Source: JBDZUZ01 sp040255445 (GTDB taxonomy: Bacteria > Planctomycetota > Phycisphaerae > Phycisphaerales > UBA1924). Taken from it: a stretch of 13,217 nt of DNA. Position 1 is the first letter of the stretch; every line of letters begins with the position of its first letter. The stretch lies in contig JBDZUZ010000105.1 of assembly GCA_040255445.1 (NCBI GenBank), forward strand, positions 1-13,217, written 5' to 3'. The notes under the pieces were generated by a model, which made no database searches, was not told the DNA's origin, and was given only the letters and a program-made list of their open reading frames with translations. This document shows, piece after piece, positions 6,720-13,217 of this stretch. Both the position numbers and the translations under genes were made by a program.

Positions 6720-8006
6720 ATGGCCGATTGGACCCGCAGAGACATCCTTCGCGCTGCCGGCGGCCTCGGCCTCGGCGCTGTCGCCCTGCCGACCCTCCCC
6801 GCCTTCGCCGCCGGCTGGCACCGCAGCAACACCGATGTCGTCCGCATCGGCGTCATCGGCTGCGGCGGCCGCGGCACCGGCGCCGCCGTCAACGCCCTCG
6901 AAGCCCACACATCCACGAAGATCGTCGCCATGGCCGACCTCTTCGCCGATCGCCTCAACGGCTCCCGCAGCCACCTCGAGCAGCAGGAAGACTTCGCCGG
7001 CCGCATCGACATCGCCGACCGCGCCTTCACCGGCTTCGACTGCTACCAGCAGCTCCTCGCGCTCGACGAAGTCGACCTCGTCATCCTCGCCACGCCCCCC
7101 GGCTTCCGCCCCATCCACTTCGCCGCCGCCGTCAACGCCGGCAAGCATGTCTTCATGGAGAAACCCGTCGCCGTCGACCCCGCCGGCGTCCGCACCGTCA
7201 TCGCCGCGGCGGAACAAGCCAAAGCCAGGAACCTCTCCGTCGTCGCCGGCACCCAGCGAAGGCACGAGAAGAGCTACCTGGAAGCCCTCGACCGCATCAA
7301 CTCCGGCGCCATCGGCGACATCCACTCCGCCCGCTGCGCCTGGAACCAGGGCGGCCTCTGGGTTCACGACCGCAAGCCCGAGTACACCGACATGGAGTGG
7401 CAGTGCCGCAACTGGCTCTACTTCTGCTGGCTCTCGGGCGACCACATCGTCGAGCAGCATGTCCACAACCTCGATGTCATCAACTGGGCGATGGGCGGCC
7501 CGCCCGCCCGCGCCTACGGCATGGGCGGCCGCCAGGTCCGCACCGATGACAAGTACGGCAACATCTTCGACCACTTCGCCATCGAATACGAATACCCCGA
7601 CGGCCGCCGCTGCCTCAGCTTCTGCCGCCAGCAGGACGGCGCGGACGGCCGCGTCGAGGAATCCATCTTTGGAACCCGCGGCACACTCACCACCCGCCCC
7701 GGCTACGCCGTCATCGATAGCAGTGAACAATGGCGCTTCGCCGGCCAGAACGGCAACCCCTACGTCGATGAGCACGTGAACCTGCTGCGCTCGGTCCGCG
7801 GCGAGGGCCCCTACCTCAACGAAGCCCGCCGCATCGCCGAATCCACACTCACAGCCATCATGGGCCGAATGAGCGCGTACACCGGCAAGGCGGTCACCTG
7901 GGACCAGGCGATGAACTCTGCGCTCGACCTCTCGCCCCCCGCCTACGCCTTCGGCGACCTCCCCATCCGCGAAGTGCCCACGCCCGGCAAGACCCCGCTT
8001 ATCTGA
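6720..8006 (+). CDS. Tat-exported Gfo/Idh/MocA family oxidoreductase 2
   Basis: This second dehydrogenase of the same family has 428 residues. The Tat motif is WTRRDILRAAGG (4-15), followed by a hydrophobic stretch ending PAFAAG. The NAD(P)-binding loop GCGGRG is at 47-52, the EKPVAVD motif with Lys148 follows ATPPGFRP, and GDHIVEQHVHNLD (240-252) gives the expected active-site Asp and His positions. The shared peptides VIGCGGRGTGA, TPPGFRP, EKPVAVD and SGDHIVEQ, plus the AYTGK/R-VTW C-terminal segment, show it is a paralogue of oxidoreductase 1. Its C-terminal part differs enough that another substrate or step is plausible. AAAGGAG lies 8-9 nt before the ATG, 11 nt after the previous stop. 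The large open frame on the opposite strand across this gene is a by-product of high GC. Confidence 0.95.
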   Translation: MADWTRRDILRAAGGLGLGAVALPTLPAFAAGWHRSNTDVVRIGVIGCGGRGTGAAVNALEAHTSTKIVAMADLFADRLNGSRSHLEQQEDFAGRIDIADRAFTGFDCYQQLLALDEVDLVILATPPGFRPIHFAAAVNAGKHVFMEKPVAVDPAGVRTVIAAAEQAKARNLSVVAGTQRRHEKSYLEALDRINSGAIGDIHSARCAWNQGGLWVHDRKPEYTDMEWQCRNWLYFCWLSGDHIVEQHVHNLDVINWAMGGPPARAYGMGGRQVRTDDKYGNIFDHFAIEYEYPDGRRCLSFCRQQDGADGRVEESIFGTRGTLTTRPGYAVIDSSEQWRFAGQNGNPYVDEHVNLLRSVRGEGPYLNEARRIAESTLTAIMGRMSAYTGKAVTWDQAMNSALDLSPPAYAFGDLPIREVPTPGKTPLI

Positions 8007-8062
8007 TCGCCGCGGAATCGCGCTGACGCTCAACATCAACACACAGCAACAAAGGACCACCC

Positions 8063-9004
8063 ATGGACCGCAGAGACTTCATGCTCACCGCCGGCGCACT
8101 CGGCCTCGGCGCCGCCGGACTCGCGACCGCGCAAGCCAACGCCTCCGCAAAGCCCGCCGCCGCGCAATCACCCGCGCAGCGGAACTCCTTCTCCATGCAC
8201 TTCGCCCCCCACTTCGGCATGTTCAAGCACCACGCCGGCGACGACCCCATCGCCCAGCTTGAGTTCGCCGCCGCCGAGGGCTTCTCCGCCTGGGAAGACA
8301 ACGGCATGTCCGGCCGCTCCGTTGAGGACCAGCAGCGCATCGCCGCCGCCATGCAGCGCCTCAACCTGCTCATGGGCGTGTTCGTCCTCAACCCATCAAC
8401 CGCCTGGGCCCCCACCTTCTCCCGCAACAACGCCGACGATGTCAACAAGTTCCTCGATGAGGCCCGCAAGTCCGTCGACATCGCCAAGCGCGTCAACGCG
8501 AAGTGGATGACCGTCGTCCTCGGCACCCGCGAACCGCGCCTGCCGCTGAGCTACCAGACCGCCTACGCCGTCGATGCCCTCCGCCGCGCCTGCGAAATCC
8601 TCGAGCCCCACAACCTCGTCATGGTGCTCGAACCCCTCAACCCCCGCGACCACCCCAACATGCTTCTGGCCGAGATGGGCCACGCCTACGAGATCTGCCG
8701 CGCGGTCAACAGCCCATCTTGCAAGATCCTCTGCGACCTCTACCACCAGCAGGCCACCGAGGGCAACCTCGCCGACAACTTCGAGCGCTCCTGGTCGGAG
8801 GTCGCCTACTTCCAGATCGGCGACAACCCCGGCCGCCGCGAACCCACCACCGGCGAGATCAACTACCGCCACCTCTTCACCCGCATCAAAGACCGCGGCT
8901 TCACCGGCGTCCTCGGCATGGAACACGGCCTCTCCAAAGGCGGCAAAGAAGGCGAACGCGCCCTCATCAACGCCTACCGCGCCTGCGACCCGGCAGGCAC
9001 CTGA
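8063..9004 (+). CDS. Tat-exported hydroxypyruvate isomerase-like TIM barrel protein
   Basis: This 313-residue protein of the Hyi-like branch of the sugar isomerase TIM barrels carries a Tat signal (MDRRDFMLTAGALGLGAAGL). Hyi converts hydroxypyruvate and tartronate semialdehyde in the cytoplasm; here export makes that exact reaction doubtful. Metal-ligand positions as in Hyi can be placed: Glu190 in VLEPLNPRDH, Asp225 in CDLYHQQATEGN, Gln251 in FQIGDNPGRREP and Glu287 in GMEHG. The block GDNPGRREPTTGEINYRHLF is the most telling resemblance to Hyi. An AAAGGA site precedes the ATG. The 56-nt gap after the previous gene holds no clear terminator, so it is probably the last gene of the operon. Repeat array C follows 28 nt after the stop. 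Confidence 0.9.
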   Translation: MDRRDFMLTAGALGLGAAGLATAQANASAKPAAAQSPAQRNSFSMHFAPHFGMFKHHAGDDPIAQLEFAAAEGFSAWEDNGMSGRSVEDQQRIAAAMQRLNLLMGVFVLNPSTAWAPTFSRNNADDVNKFLDEARKSVDIAKRVNAKWMTVVLGTREPRLPLSYQTAYAVDALRRACEILEPHNLVMVLEPLNPRDHPNMLLAEMGHAYEICRAVNSPSCKILCDLYHQQATEGNLADNFERSWSEVAYFQIGDNPGRREPTTGEINYRHLFTRIKDRGFTGVLGMEHGLSKGGKEGERALINAYRACDPAGT

Positions 9005-9032
9005 TCGCCCCACCCCCGCGCAGCGAGTTTTC

Positions 9033-9076
9033 CCCATAGGTCCTATAGGACCCATAGGACCTATAGGCCTATCCCG
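9033..9076. repeat. 9-bp tandem array C (five units), hairpin-forming, between convergent genes
   Basis: The units are CCCATAGGT, CCTATAGGA, CCCATAGGA, CCTATAGG (one base short) and CCTATCCCG. The stretch 9040-9065 is identical to array A 1237-1262. ATAGGTCCTAT (9036-9046) and ATAGGACCTAT (9054-9064) form a perfect 11-bp stem around a 7-nt loop. The array lies between the end of the isomerase operon (9004) and the end of the opposing DUF4375 gene (9121). No T tract follows on either strand, so the hairpin could end transcription only by a non-classical route. Confidence 0.9.
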
Positions 9077-9120
9077 CGCGCACTTCACTGCGAGCTGATT
9101 TTCCTCCGCAGCACCGCGGC

Positions 9121-9582
9121 TCACCCCGCGCAGTGCCGCTCCGCGTACGCATCCGCGGCGTCTTGGAACTTCCGATCAGCCATCGCCTCATAGAAGCGAT
9201 CATCCAGATCCGAAAACCGCCGCCCCTTGCCACCAAACGCACGGCCACCATCGCCGGGGATCGCCTCCATCGCCGCTTCGCGAACCTCCCGCTCCCGCGG
9301 ATACTCGGCGCCAAACCGAGCCATGGCCTCCCGAACAACATCCGCAACCCGCGTCAGCCCCATCGCCCGAAACCCGGCCTCCGCCTCCGGTGCAAGAACC
9401 CCTGTCGAGTTCCAGAACAACTGATCAAACCCGCCGTTGTTCACCTCGGACTGGCACCAGTGCGCAGCGAGCAGATGCTGCACCGGCGCGGACAGCGGCG
9501 CAAACCCGGCAAAGAACGCATCCGCACCGTTATAGATGTCGACCTCGTCAAACGCCGTGCCAATACGATCCCAGTAATCCAT
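9121..9582 (-). CDS. DUF4375 / DMP19-like protein
   Basis: This 153-residue acidic cytosolic protein has the family signature HWCQSEVNNGGFDQLFWNS at 41-59, followed by TGVLAPEAEAGFRAMGLTRVADVVREAMARF. DMP19 of Neisseria is a DNA-mimic protein of this fold that binds a repressor; most members are uncharacterised, so DNA mimicry here is only a family-based possibility. The C-terminal third (about 95-153) is charged and helical. The start ATG at 9582 was accepted because MDYWDRIGTAFDEVDIYNGADAFFAG leads directly into the domain. It is convergent with the isomerase operon and divergent from the small membrane protein that follows, with a 53-bp gap. Confidence 0.85.
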   Translation of the reverse strand: MDYWDRIGTAFDEVDIYNGADAFFAGFAPLSAPVQHLLAAHWCQSEVNNGGFDQLFWNSTGVLAPEAEAGFRAMGLTRVADVVREAMARFGAEYPREREVREAAMEAIPGDGGRAFGGKGRRFSDLDDRFYEAMADRKFQDAADAYAERHCAG

Positions 9583-9635
9583 ACCGCCTCCGATGCTCGG
9601 CGACGAAGATGCGCGAGCGGCCGCGAGAATACTGA

Positions 9636-9944
9636 GTGAAAGCAGCCCTCGCTCGTGAGCCCCGCACCCTGCCCGTCGCGCAACCCATCGCCAGCCCGGC
9701 CGCCATCCTGATCCTCACCGCCGCCGCCGCGGCGACCATCTTCGCCCCCCGCCTCAACACCGCCGCCCGCATCGCCCCCACGCTCCCCGTCGCCGGCGTC
9801 GCCGCCTTCGCCCTCTTCGGCCTCCTCGCCTCCCGCGAACCCGGAACCTCACCAATCTGGTTCGCGATCTACGCCGCCACCCTCCTCGCCTGCTCCATCG
9901 CCATCATCCGCCTCGCCCTCGCACCACAACGCACACCGAGTTGA
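9636..9944 (+). CDS. Small membrane protein, three predicted transmembrane helices
   Basis: This 102-residue reading frame starts at a GTG. Three hydrophobic stretches are visible: about 18-39 (IASPAAILILTAAAAATIFA), 47-66 (PTLPVAGVAAFALFGLLASR) and 72-95 (SPIWFAIYAATLLACSIAII). The third-codon C bias matches the nearby plus-strand genes. No family was recognised and the function is unknown. The start is unsure because no strong Shine-Dalgarno precedes it. The hydrophobic pattern and open frame make it more likely real than not. It runs in the same direction as the next gene, with about 50 nt between them. Confidence 0.5.
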   Translation: MKAALAREPRTLPVAQPIASPAAILILTAAAAATIFAPRLNTAARIAPTLPVAGVAAFALFGLLASREPGTSPIWFAIYAATLLACSIAIIRLALAPQRTPS

Positions 9945-9996
9945 TGACCCACATCACCAGACCGTCCCAACGGTGCCGCTCAGATACCATGCTCCG

Positions 9997-11040
9997 GTGA
10001 CCACAGACCCCATGCTGTTTCTGGCCCAATGCAAGCGTCGCTTCGGCCGCCGCAATCCCGAACGCATCCGCCTCGCGCACTGGGAGTGGATGGTCCGCCA
10101 CGGCGGCGGCCCATACGGCGTCAGAGCAGACCTCGGACTCGAATCCAACTTCCCCCGCTGTAGCGACGACGGCTCCTGCAGCGCTCCGGACCCCGACTGG
10201 TGCTTCCACCGCTTCGGTATGTCGCGCACAACGATGCCCGATGGTCGCACGATCTGTATCGGAGGCGAGCACGAAGACTCCTACGACCCCGATTTCTGCA
10301 TCTACAACGAAGTCATCGTTCTCCCACCTAAGCCCGGCAATCCGTCGGTCACACTCGACAGCGGAGAAGTCGAGATCTACGGCTACCCCGCCAGCGTCTT
10401 CCCGCCTACGGACTTCCACTCCGCCACCCTCGTCGACGACCGCATCATCCTCATCGGCCGCCTGGGCTACCCCGAACATCGCCGCATCGCGCACACACCC
10501 GTTTATGCGCTCAACACCGCTACATACCAGATCACCGAGCTGTCCTGCCGCGGCGATGCGCCCGGCTGGATCTACAAGCATCACGCATCCTTCGACCCCG
10601 CGTTGCACGCGATCACCGTGCGCGGCGGAATGGCGGTCCACCCCGACGAGGTAGAGTTCCGTCCCTTCCGCGCTGTGCACCGACTTTATCTGAGTGATCG
10701 GCGTTGGGAGCAGGTGTCACCGACCGACGACTTCCGGATGCTCAGATTCGAAGCTCGCACCGGACACGACTTCCAGGAACCCGAGGCCGATGACTTCAAG
10801 CCCGCATCGGTCCCTCACACCTGGCTCCCGCCCGAGGACCGCGGCTGCGACACCTTCCTCCTCGATGTCTCGGGCGTGCGCATCACCTTCGAAGTCCTCT
10901 ACACAACCGTGCGCGTCACGATCGAAGGCACCCTCTCTAGGGACCAGACCGATGCGGTGCTGAGCGATGTGCTGGAGAAGCTCAACCAGCGCGGAGCCAC
11001 ATGGGAGCTGTTCGAGATTGACCCCAACACCGAGTGGTGA
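9997..11040 (+). CDS. Kelch-like beta-propeller-type hypothetical protein
   Basis: This protein of 347 residues from the GTG at 9997 opens with a short helical segment, DPMLFLAQCKRRFGRRNPER (4-23), then HWEWMVR. Kelch-like blade motifs follow: FGMSRTTMPDGRTICIGGEHED (73-94), YNEVIVLP, IYGYPASVFPPTDFHSATLVDDRIILIG (127-154) and HTPVYALNTATYQITEL (166-182). Proteins of this type are scattered hypotheticals and I know of no assigned function. It has no signal peptide. The frame is open from a GTG at 9973, and an ATG at 10012 is also possible. I prefer 9997 because TTDPMLFLAQCKRRFG resembles the start I would expect, but no Shine-Dalgarno distinguishes the three. The C-terminal part (about 285-347) looks like a separate small alpha/beta segment (VTIEGTLSRDQTDAVLSDVL). 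Confidence 0.75.
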   Translation: MTTDPMLFLAQCKRRFGRRNPERIRLAHWEWMVRHGGGPYGVRADLGLESNFPRCSDDGSCSAPDPDWCFHRFGMSRTTMPDGRTICIGGEHEDSYDPDFCIYNEVIVLPPKPGNPSVTLDSGEVEIYGYPASVFPPTDFHSATLVDDRIILIGRLGYPEHRRIAHTPVYALNTATYQITELSCRGDAPGWIYKHHASFDPALHAITVRGGMAVHPDEVEFRPFRAVHRLYLSDRRWEQVSPTDDFRMLRFEARTGHDFQEPEADDFKPASVPHTWLPPEDRGCDTFLLDVSGVRITFEVLYTTVRVTIEGTLSRDQTDAVLSDVLEKLNQRGATWELFEIDPNTEW

Positions 11041-11054
11041 TCATTACAAGCCCC

Positions 11055-11083
11055 GACGGCGCCATCGATGGATGGCCGCCGTC
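11055..11083. terminator. Strong hairpin between convergent genes
   Basis: The arms GACGGCGCCATC (11055-11066) and GATGGCCGCCGTC (11071-11083) form a 12-bp stem with a single bulged base around a 4-nt loop. It lies 14 nt after the stop of the Kelch-like gene and 72 nt before the stop of the opposing nuclease-like gene. No T tract follows, so intrinsic termination is not certain, but position and stability suggest a shared transcription end. Confidence 0.5.
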
Positions 11084-11155
11084 CCTCCTCCGCCTCCTGC
11101 GCGACCGATCGGTACACACCCAACCGCGAACCCCGCCCTCAGCATCACGAACGGC

Positions 11156-12397
11156 TCACCCATCCGCAGCCACCTTCGCCGCGCCCGCTGCCTCCGTTTC
11201 CTCGATCGTCTTCTGAATCAAAGCCAGCCATTCAGCTGCGCGAGGAAGGAGATCCGCAAGTGTGATCTCGCGTACCCCAACACACACCTTCGTCCATGCT
11301 TTGCCGTCTTTGATGTTCTCTCGCACGGATGCACCGGGTACGAGGGATGCGACCCCCTCTACGTATCGCTGTCCGATGCGCTGATCCAACCCGATCTTGC
11401 GGTAGTTCATGCGGACGAACTTCGTCGAGATACACGCATCCTCTGCGTAGACGGACCCAAACGTGAAGCGCCGCCCGGTGTTCGGCTCACTCCAGAAGAG
11501 CGACAGACTTGAGTCGCGCCCCTTCGGTTCGATCCCGATCTTCTCCGCCTCCCGCAGGAAGTCCCGGAACTGGTCAGCGACCCTCGGGGACACGGACCGG
11601 GCGATCGTCTCGAGGAGAACCTCCTCCGTGATCTTCCGCCGCGACGCGCCTCCGCCGGTTTCATCATCGGCAGGCAACGTAATGGCCACATCATCGGGCG
11701 ACACGCCCGCCTTGAGCTCGACGACCGCCCGCACCACCTCGCGCGTCCGCGCGAGTGTCCGCGGCTGAATCAACAGATCGGACCCGTTGCTCACACGGAA
11801 CATCGCCAACTCCACAAGCGCAAGCGAGAACCCCAGGTGCGGGCTCCGCGCCAGCGTCGCCGCGAGATGCTCGACGCCCTCCTGGACCCCGTCCCCGACG
11901 ATGAGAAGAAGGAATCGACCCCGCTTCAGGCCGCGGCTGACAGTATCGATGAACCTGGCCTGGTCGAACTCCGCTTCCTCGGCCACCGCCGCGGCCACCG
12001 GATCCTCGCCCCCAAGCCCTGCTCTGCGCACCGCCGCACAGAGATCCTGGTACGACCACTTCGAGATCGCCGTCGCGTAATCAATGATCTGCGCGACAAC
12101 CTGTCTCCTCGCCTCCGGATTCCGCCACAACTTCGTTTCCACCAGCGTCAGGTACCCCTCGGCATTGATGTACACCACATCAACCGGACCAGCGGTGGTC
12201 GGGAGTTCGCGAACGAGCGGCGTGAGCGGCCCGAAGAGTGGCTCGATCTCGTCGACAGGCAGCAGGGACGGATTCTCGAACAGAACCTGCTGAAACCAAG
12301 CCTCGTCGAACCCCTTCTCATCGAAGGCGCGGCGATGCAGCATCGTCGTCTCGCCGTTCGAGAGCAAATGCGGCGTGCAGAATTGTCGTCTCTCCAT
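11156..12397 (-). CDS. PD-(D/E)XK nuclease-like protein, function unknown
   Basis: This 413-residue cytosolic protein begins with a segment typical of stand-alone restriction-like-fold proteins, FDEAWFQQVLFENPSLLPVDEIEPLFG (30-56). It then shows a plausible PD-(D/E)XK core: Asp73 in GPVDVVYINAEG, Glu87 and Lys89 in LTLVETKLWRN, and Gln103 in VVAQIIDYA. A RNPEARRQV helix follows the core, as in related families. The middle part contains RGRFLLLIVGDGVQEGV and ALVELAMFRV; the last third (about 260-413) is unassigned. The fold is often used in DNA cleavage, repair and defence, but no partner methylase or helicase is nearby, so the role is open. The ATG at 12397 follows GGGGG at about 8 nt; a start at 12343 (MLHRRAF) is the main alternative. 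Confidence 0.8.
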   Translation of the reverse strand: MERRQFCTPHLLSNGETTMLHRRAFDEKGFDEAWFQQVLFENPSLLPVDEIEPLFGPLTPLVRELPTTAGPVDVVYINAEGYLTLVETKLWRNPEARRQVVAQIIDYATAISKWSYQDLCAAVRRAGLGGEDPVAAAVAEEAEFDQARFIDTVSRGLKRGRFLLLIVGDGVQEGVEHLAATLARSPHLGFSLALVELAMFRVSNGSDLLIQPRTLARTREVVRAVVELKAGVSPDDVAITLPADDETGGGASRRKITEEVLLETIARSVSPRVADQFRDFLREAEKIGIEPKGRDSSLSLFWSEPNTGRRFTFGSVYAEDACISTKFVRMNYRKIGLDQRIGQRYVEGVASLVPGASVRENIKDGKAWTKVCVGVREITLADLLPRAAEWLALIQKTIEETEAAGAAKVAADG

Positions 12398-12460
12398 CAA
12401 ACGACCCCCATGCCCGGTCTACATGAGCGTGACTGAAGCGGCCATTGACCATCGCGGCCC

Positions 12461-12970
12461 TCACCGCCCCGGACAATGCACCTCCAGCTCAATCTCCACC
12501 ATGAACTCCGGCAACGCCAGCCCCTTCACCTCCACCCACGTCCCCGTTGGGTACTGCCCGTCGTACACCTCCGCCCGATACCCGCCCTGCTCCAGCATCC
12601 CCGCCATGTCCGTCGTGTAGATGTTCTCAACGACCACATCGGCAAACGTGCAGCCGTAGTGCTCAAGGATTGCCCGCAGGTCCGCGTAGCAGTTCCGCAC
12701 CTGCTGCGCCAGATCACCCTCGGCCGTCGGCCGCCCCTGATCATCCATGCTCACCGCCCCCGAGATCATCAACCGATCCCCGATCCGGATAGCGTGCGTG
12801 TACCCGTACTGATCCTCGACCGCGGGCCGCAGCTTGAAGACTTCGCGCGCTTCGCTCCTCCCGCCGGCCCGCGCACCGTCCCCGCACGCACCCGATAAAC
12901 ACGCGCAACCACCGAGCCACGCCGAAACGCCCATCAGCAGCGCCGCCGCCAGACCACGTCCATGCAACAT
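12461..12970 (-). CDS. RidA/YjgF/UK114-family lipoprotein lacking the catalytic arginine
   Basis: This 169-residue protein has a lipoprotein signal (LAAALLMGVSAWLGGC, lipobox LGGC, Cys22, next residue Ala) and a RidA-fold domain at about 55-167. The domain reads GYTHAIRIGDRLMISGAVSMDDQG, QQVRNCYADLRAILEHYGCTFADVVVENIYTTD, then YPTGTWVEVKGLALPEFMVEIELEV. RidA enzymes hydrolyse reactive 2-aminoacrylate-type imines with an arginine in PARSCVEV; here the aligned residue is Gly143 (PTGTWVEV), so imine deaminase activity is not expected. Export as a lipoprotein is unusual for the family. GGGAGG about 7 nt before the ATG at 12970 decides the start over upstream alternatives. It is 63 nt upstream of the nuclease-like gene in the same direction, so cotranscription is possible. 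Confidence 0.9.
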   Translation of the reverse strand: MLHGRGLAAALLMGVSAWLGGCACLSGACGDGARAGGRSEAREVFKLRPAVEDQYGYTHAIRIGDRLMISGAVSMDDQGRPTAEGDLAQQVRNCYADLRAILEHYGCTFADVVVENIYTTDMAGMLEQGGYRAEVYDGQYPTGTWVEVKGLALPEFMVEIELEVHCPGR

Positions 12971-13046
12971 GAGTGAACCTCCCATCGAGAGCCCGATCAC
13001 AGCCGCGAACGCCGCTGTCGCAGACCAGCATACCCATACCGCGGCC

Positions 13047-13217
13047 GTGCCTGTACCATGCAACCCGGCCCGCACACCCGTGGGCCGTCACCGCTTCGCG
13101 CACCAGTCACACCCCGCATCATCGGAGCCCCACCCCCTGCGCACCCCCACCCTCCTCCTCACCATCGCCATCACCGCACTCCCCTCCACCACCCTCTACA
13201 CCCACCTCACCCCCGCG
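13047..13217 (+). CDS. Possible 5' end of a membrane or secreted protein (partial)
   Basis: A plus-strand frame with GTG codons at 13047 and 13080 stays open to the right edge. From 13080 it reads VGRHRFAHQSHPASSEPHPL, then RTPTLLLTIAITALPSTTLY, a basic stretch followed by a hydrophobic helix like a signal anchor or first transmembrane segment. The surrounding DNA is very C-rich, which favours chance open frames, and no clear ribosome binding site was found. It would be divergent from the RidA-family lipoprotein gene. The start is undecided and the gene itself is unproven. Confidence 0.3.
   Translation, partial: MPVPCNPARTPVGRHRFAHQSHPASSEPHPLRTPTLLLTIAITALPSTTLYTHLTPA

Noticed and set aside
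6612..8060. 482-codon minus-strand open frame over oxidoreductase 2
   Set aside because: It is low-complexity and rich in Val, Asp, Gly and Ala, as expected for the antisense of a GC-rich gene; the plus-strand gene is unmistakable.
8396..9124. Minus-strand open frame containing PIGPMGPIGPMG
   Set aside because: It is array C followed by the antisense of the Hyi-like gene, and has no family resemblance.
12971..13060. Sigma-70 type promoter for the RidA-family gene (TATGCT on the minus strand)
   Set aside because: The only -35-like partner is poor and at 19-bp spacing; not enough to call.

Overview
The window is GC-rich DNA of planctomycete character, most likely from the Phycisphaerae or a close relative. 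This is inferred from three things: several Tat-exported Gfo/Idh/MocA oxidoreductases and TIM-barrel isomerases, an FGE-fold secreted protein, and a secreted protein opening with the TYQGELTSGGSPANGAFDLRF-type domain that I associate with that group. No rRNA, tRNA, CRISPR array, transposase or phage structural gene was recognised.

Left part (1-2421): a partial secreted protein on the minus strand, a DUF2200 protein on the minus strand, a HigB-HigA type II toxin-antitoxin pair on the plus strand whose toxin start lies inside a tandem repeat, and a small zinc-ribbon protein on the minus strand. Left-centre (2511-4413): an exported ApbE-type FAD:protein FMN transferase (minus) diverges from a secreted FGE-fold protein (plus), and their 5' ends overlap. 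Centre (3556-9004): a five-gene plus-strand run with overlaps or short gaps. It holds the FGE-fold protein, oxidoreductase 1, isomerase 1, oxidoreductase 2 and isomerase 2 (Hyi-like). The last four carry twin-arginine signals, so a periplasmic sugar or polyol oxidation-isomerisation route is the natural reading; the substrate cannot be told from sequence. Right part (9005-13217): a DUF4375/DMP19 protein (minus), a small membrane protein (plus), a Kelch-like protein (plus), a PD-(D/E)XK-like nuclease candidate (minus), a RidA-family lipoprotein lacking the catalytic arginine (minus), and the possible start of a membrane protein running off the right edge.

The most unusual feature is a dispersed family of short arrays: five units of 9 bp (consensus CCYATAGGN, whose CCTATAGG core is its own reverse complement) at 1230-1274, 2445-2489 and 9033-9076. 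They sit in three different gene arrangements (divergent, tandem, convergent). One overlaps the higB translation start and seems to replace the usual toxin N-terminus. Two other strong hairpins sit exactly between convergent gene pairs. The plus strand is strongly C-rich over G in sampled stretches, even where the gene lies on the minus strand.
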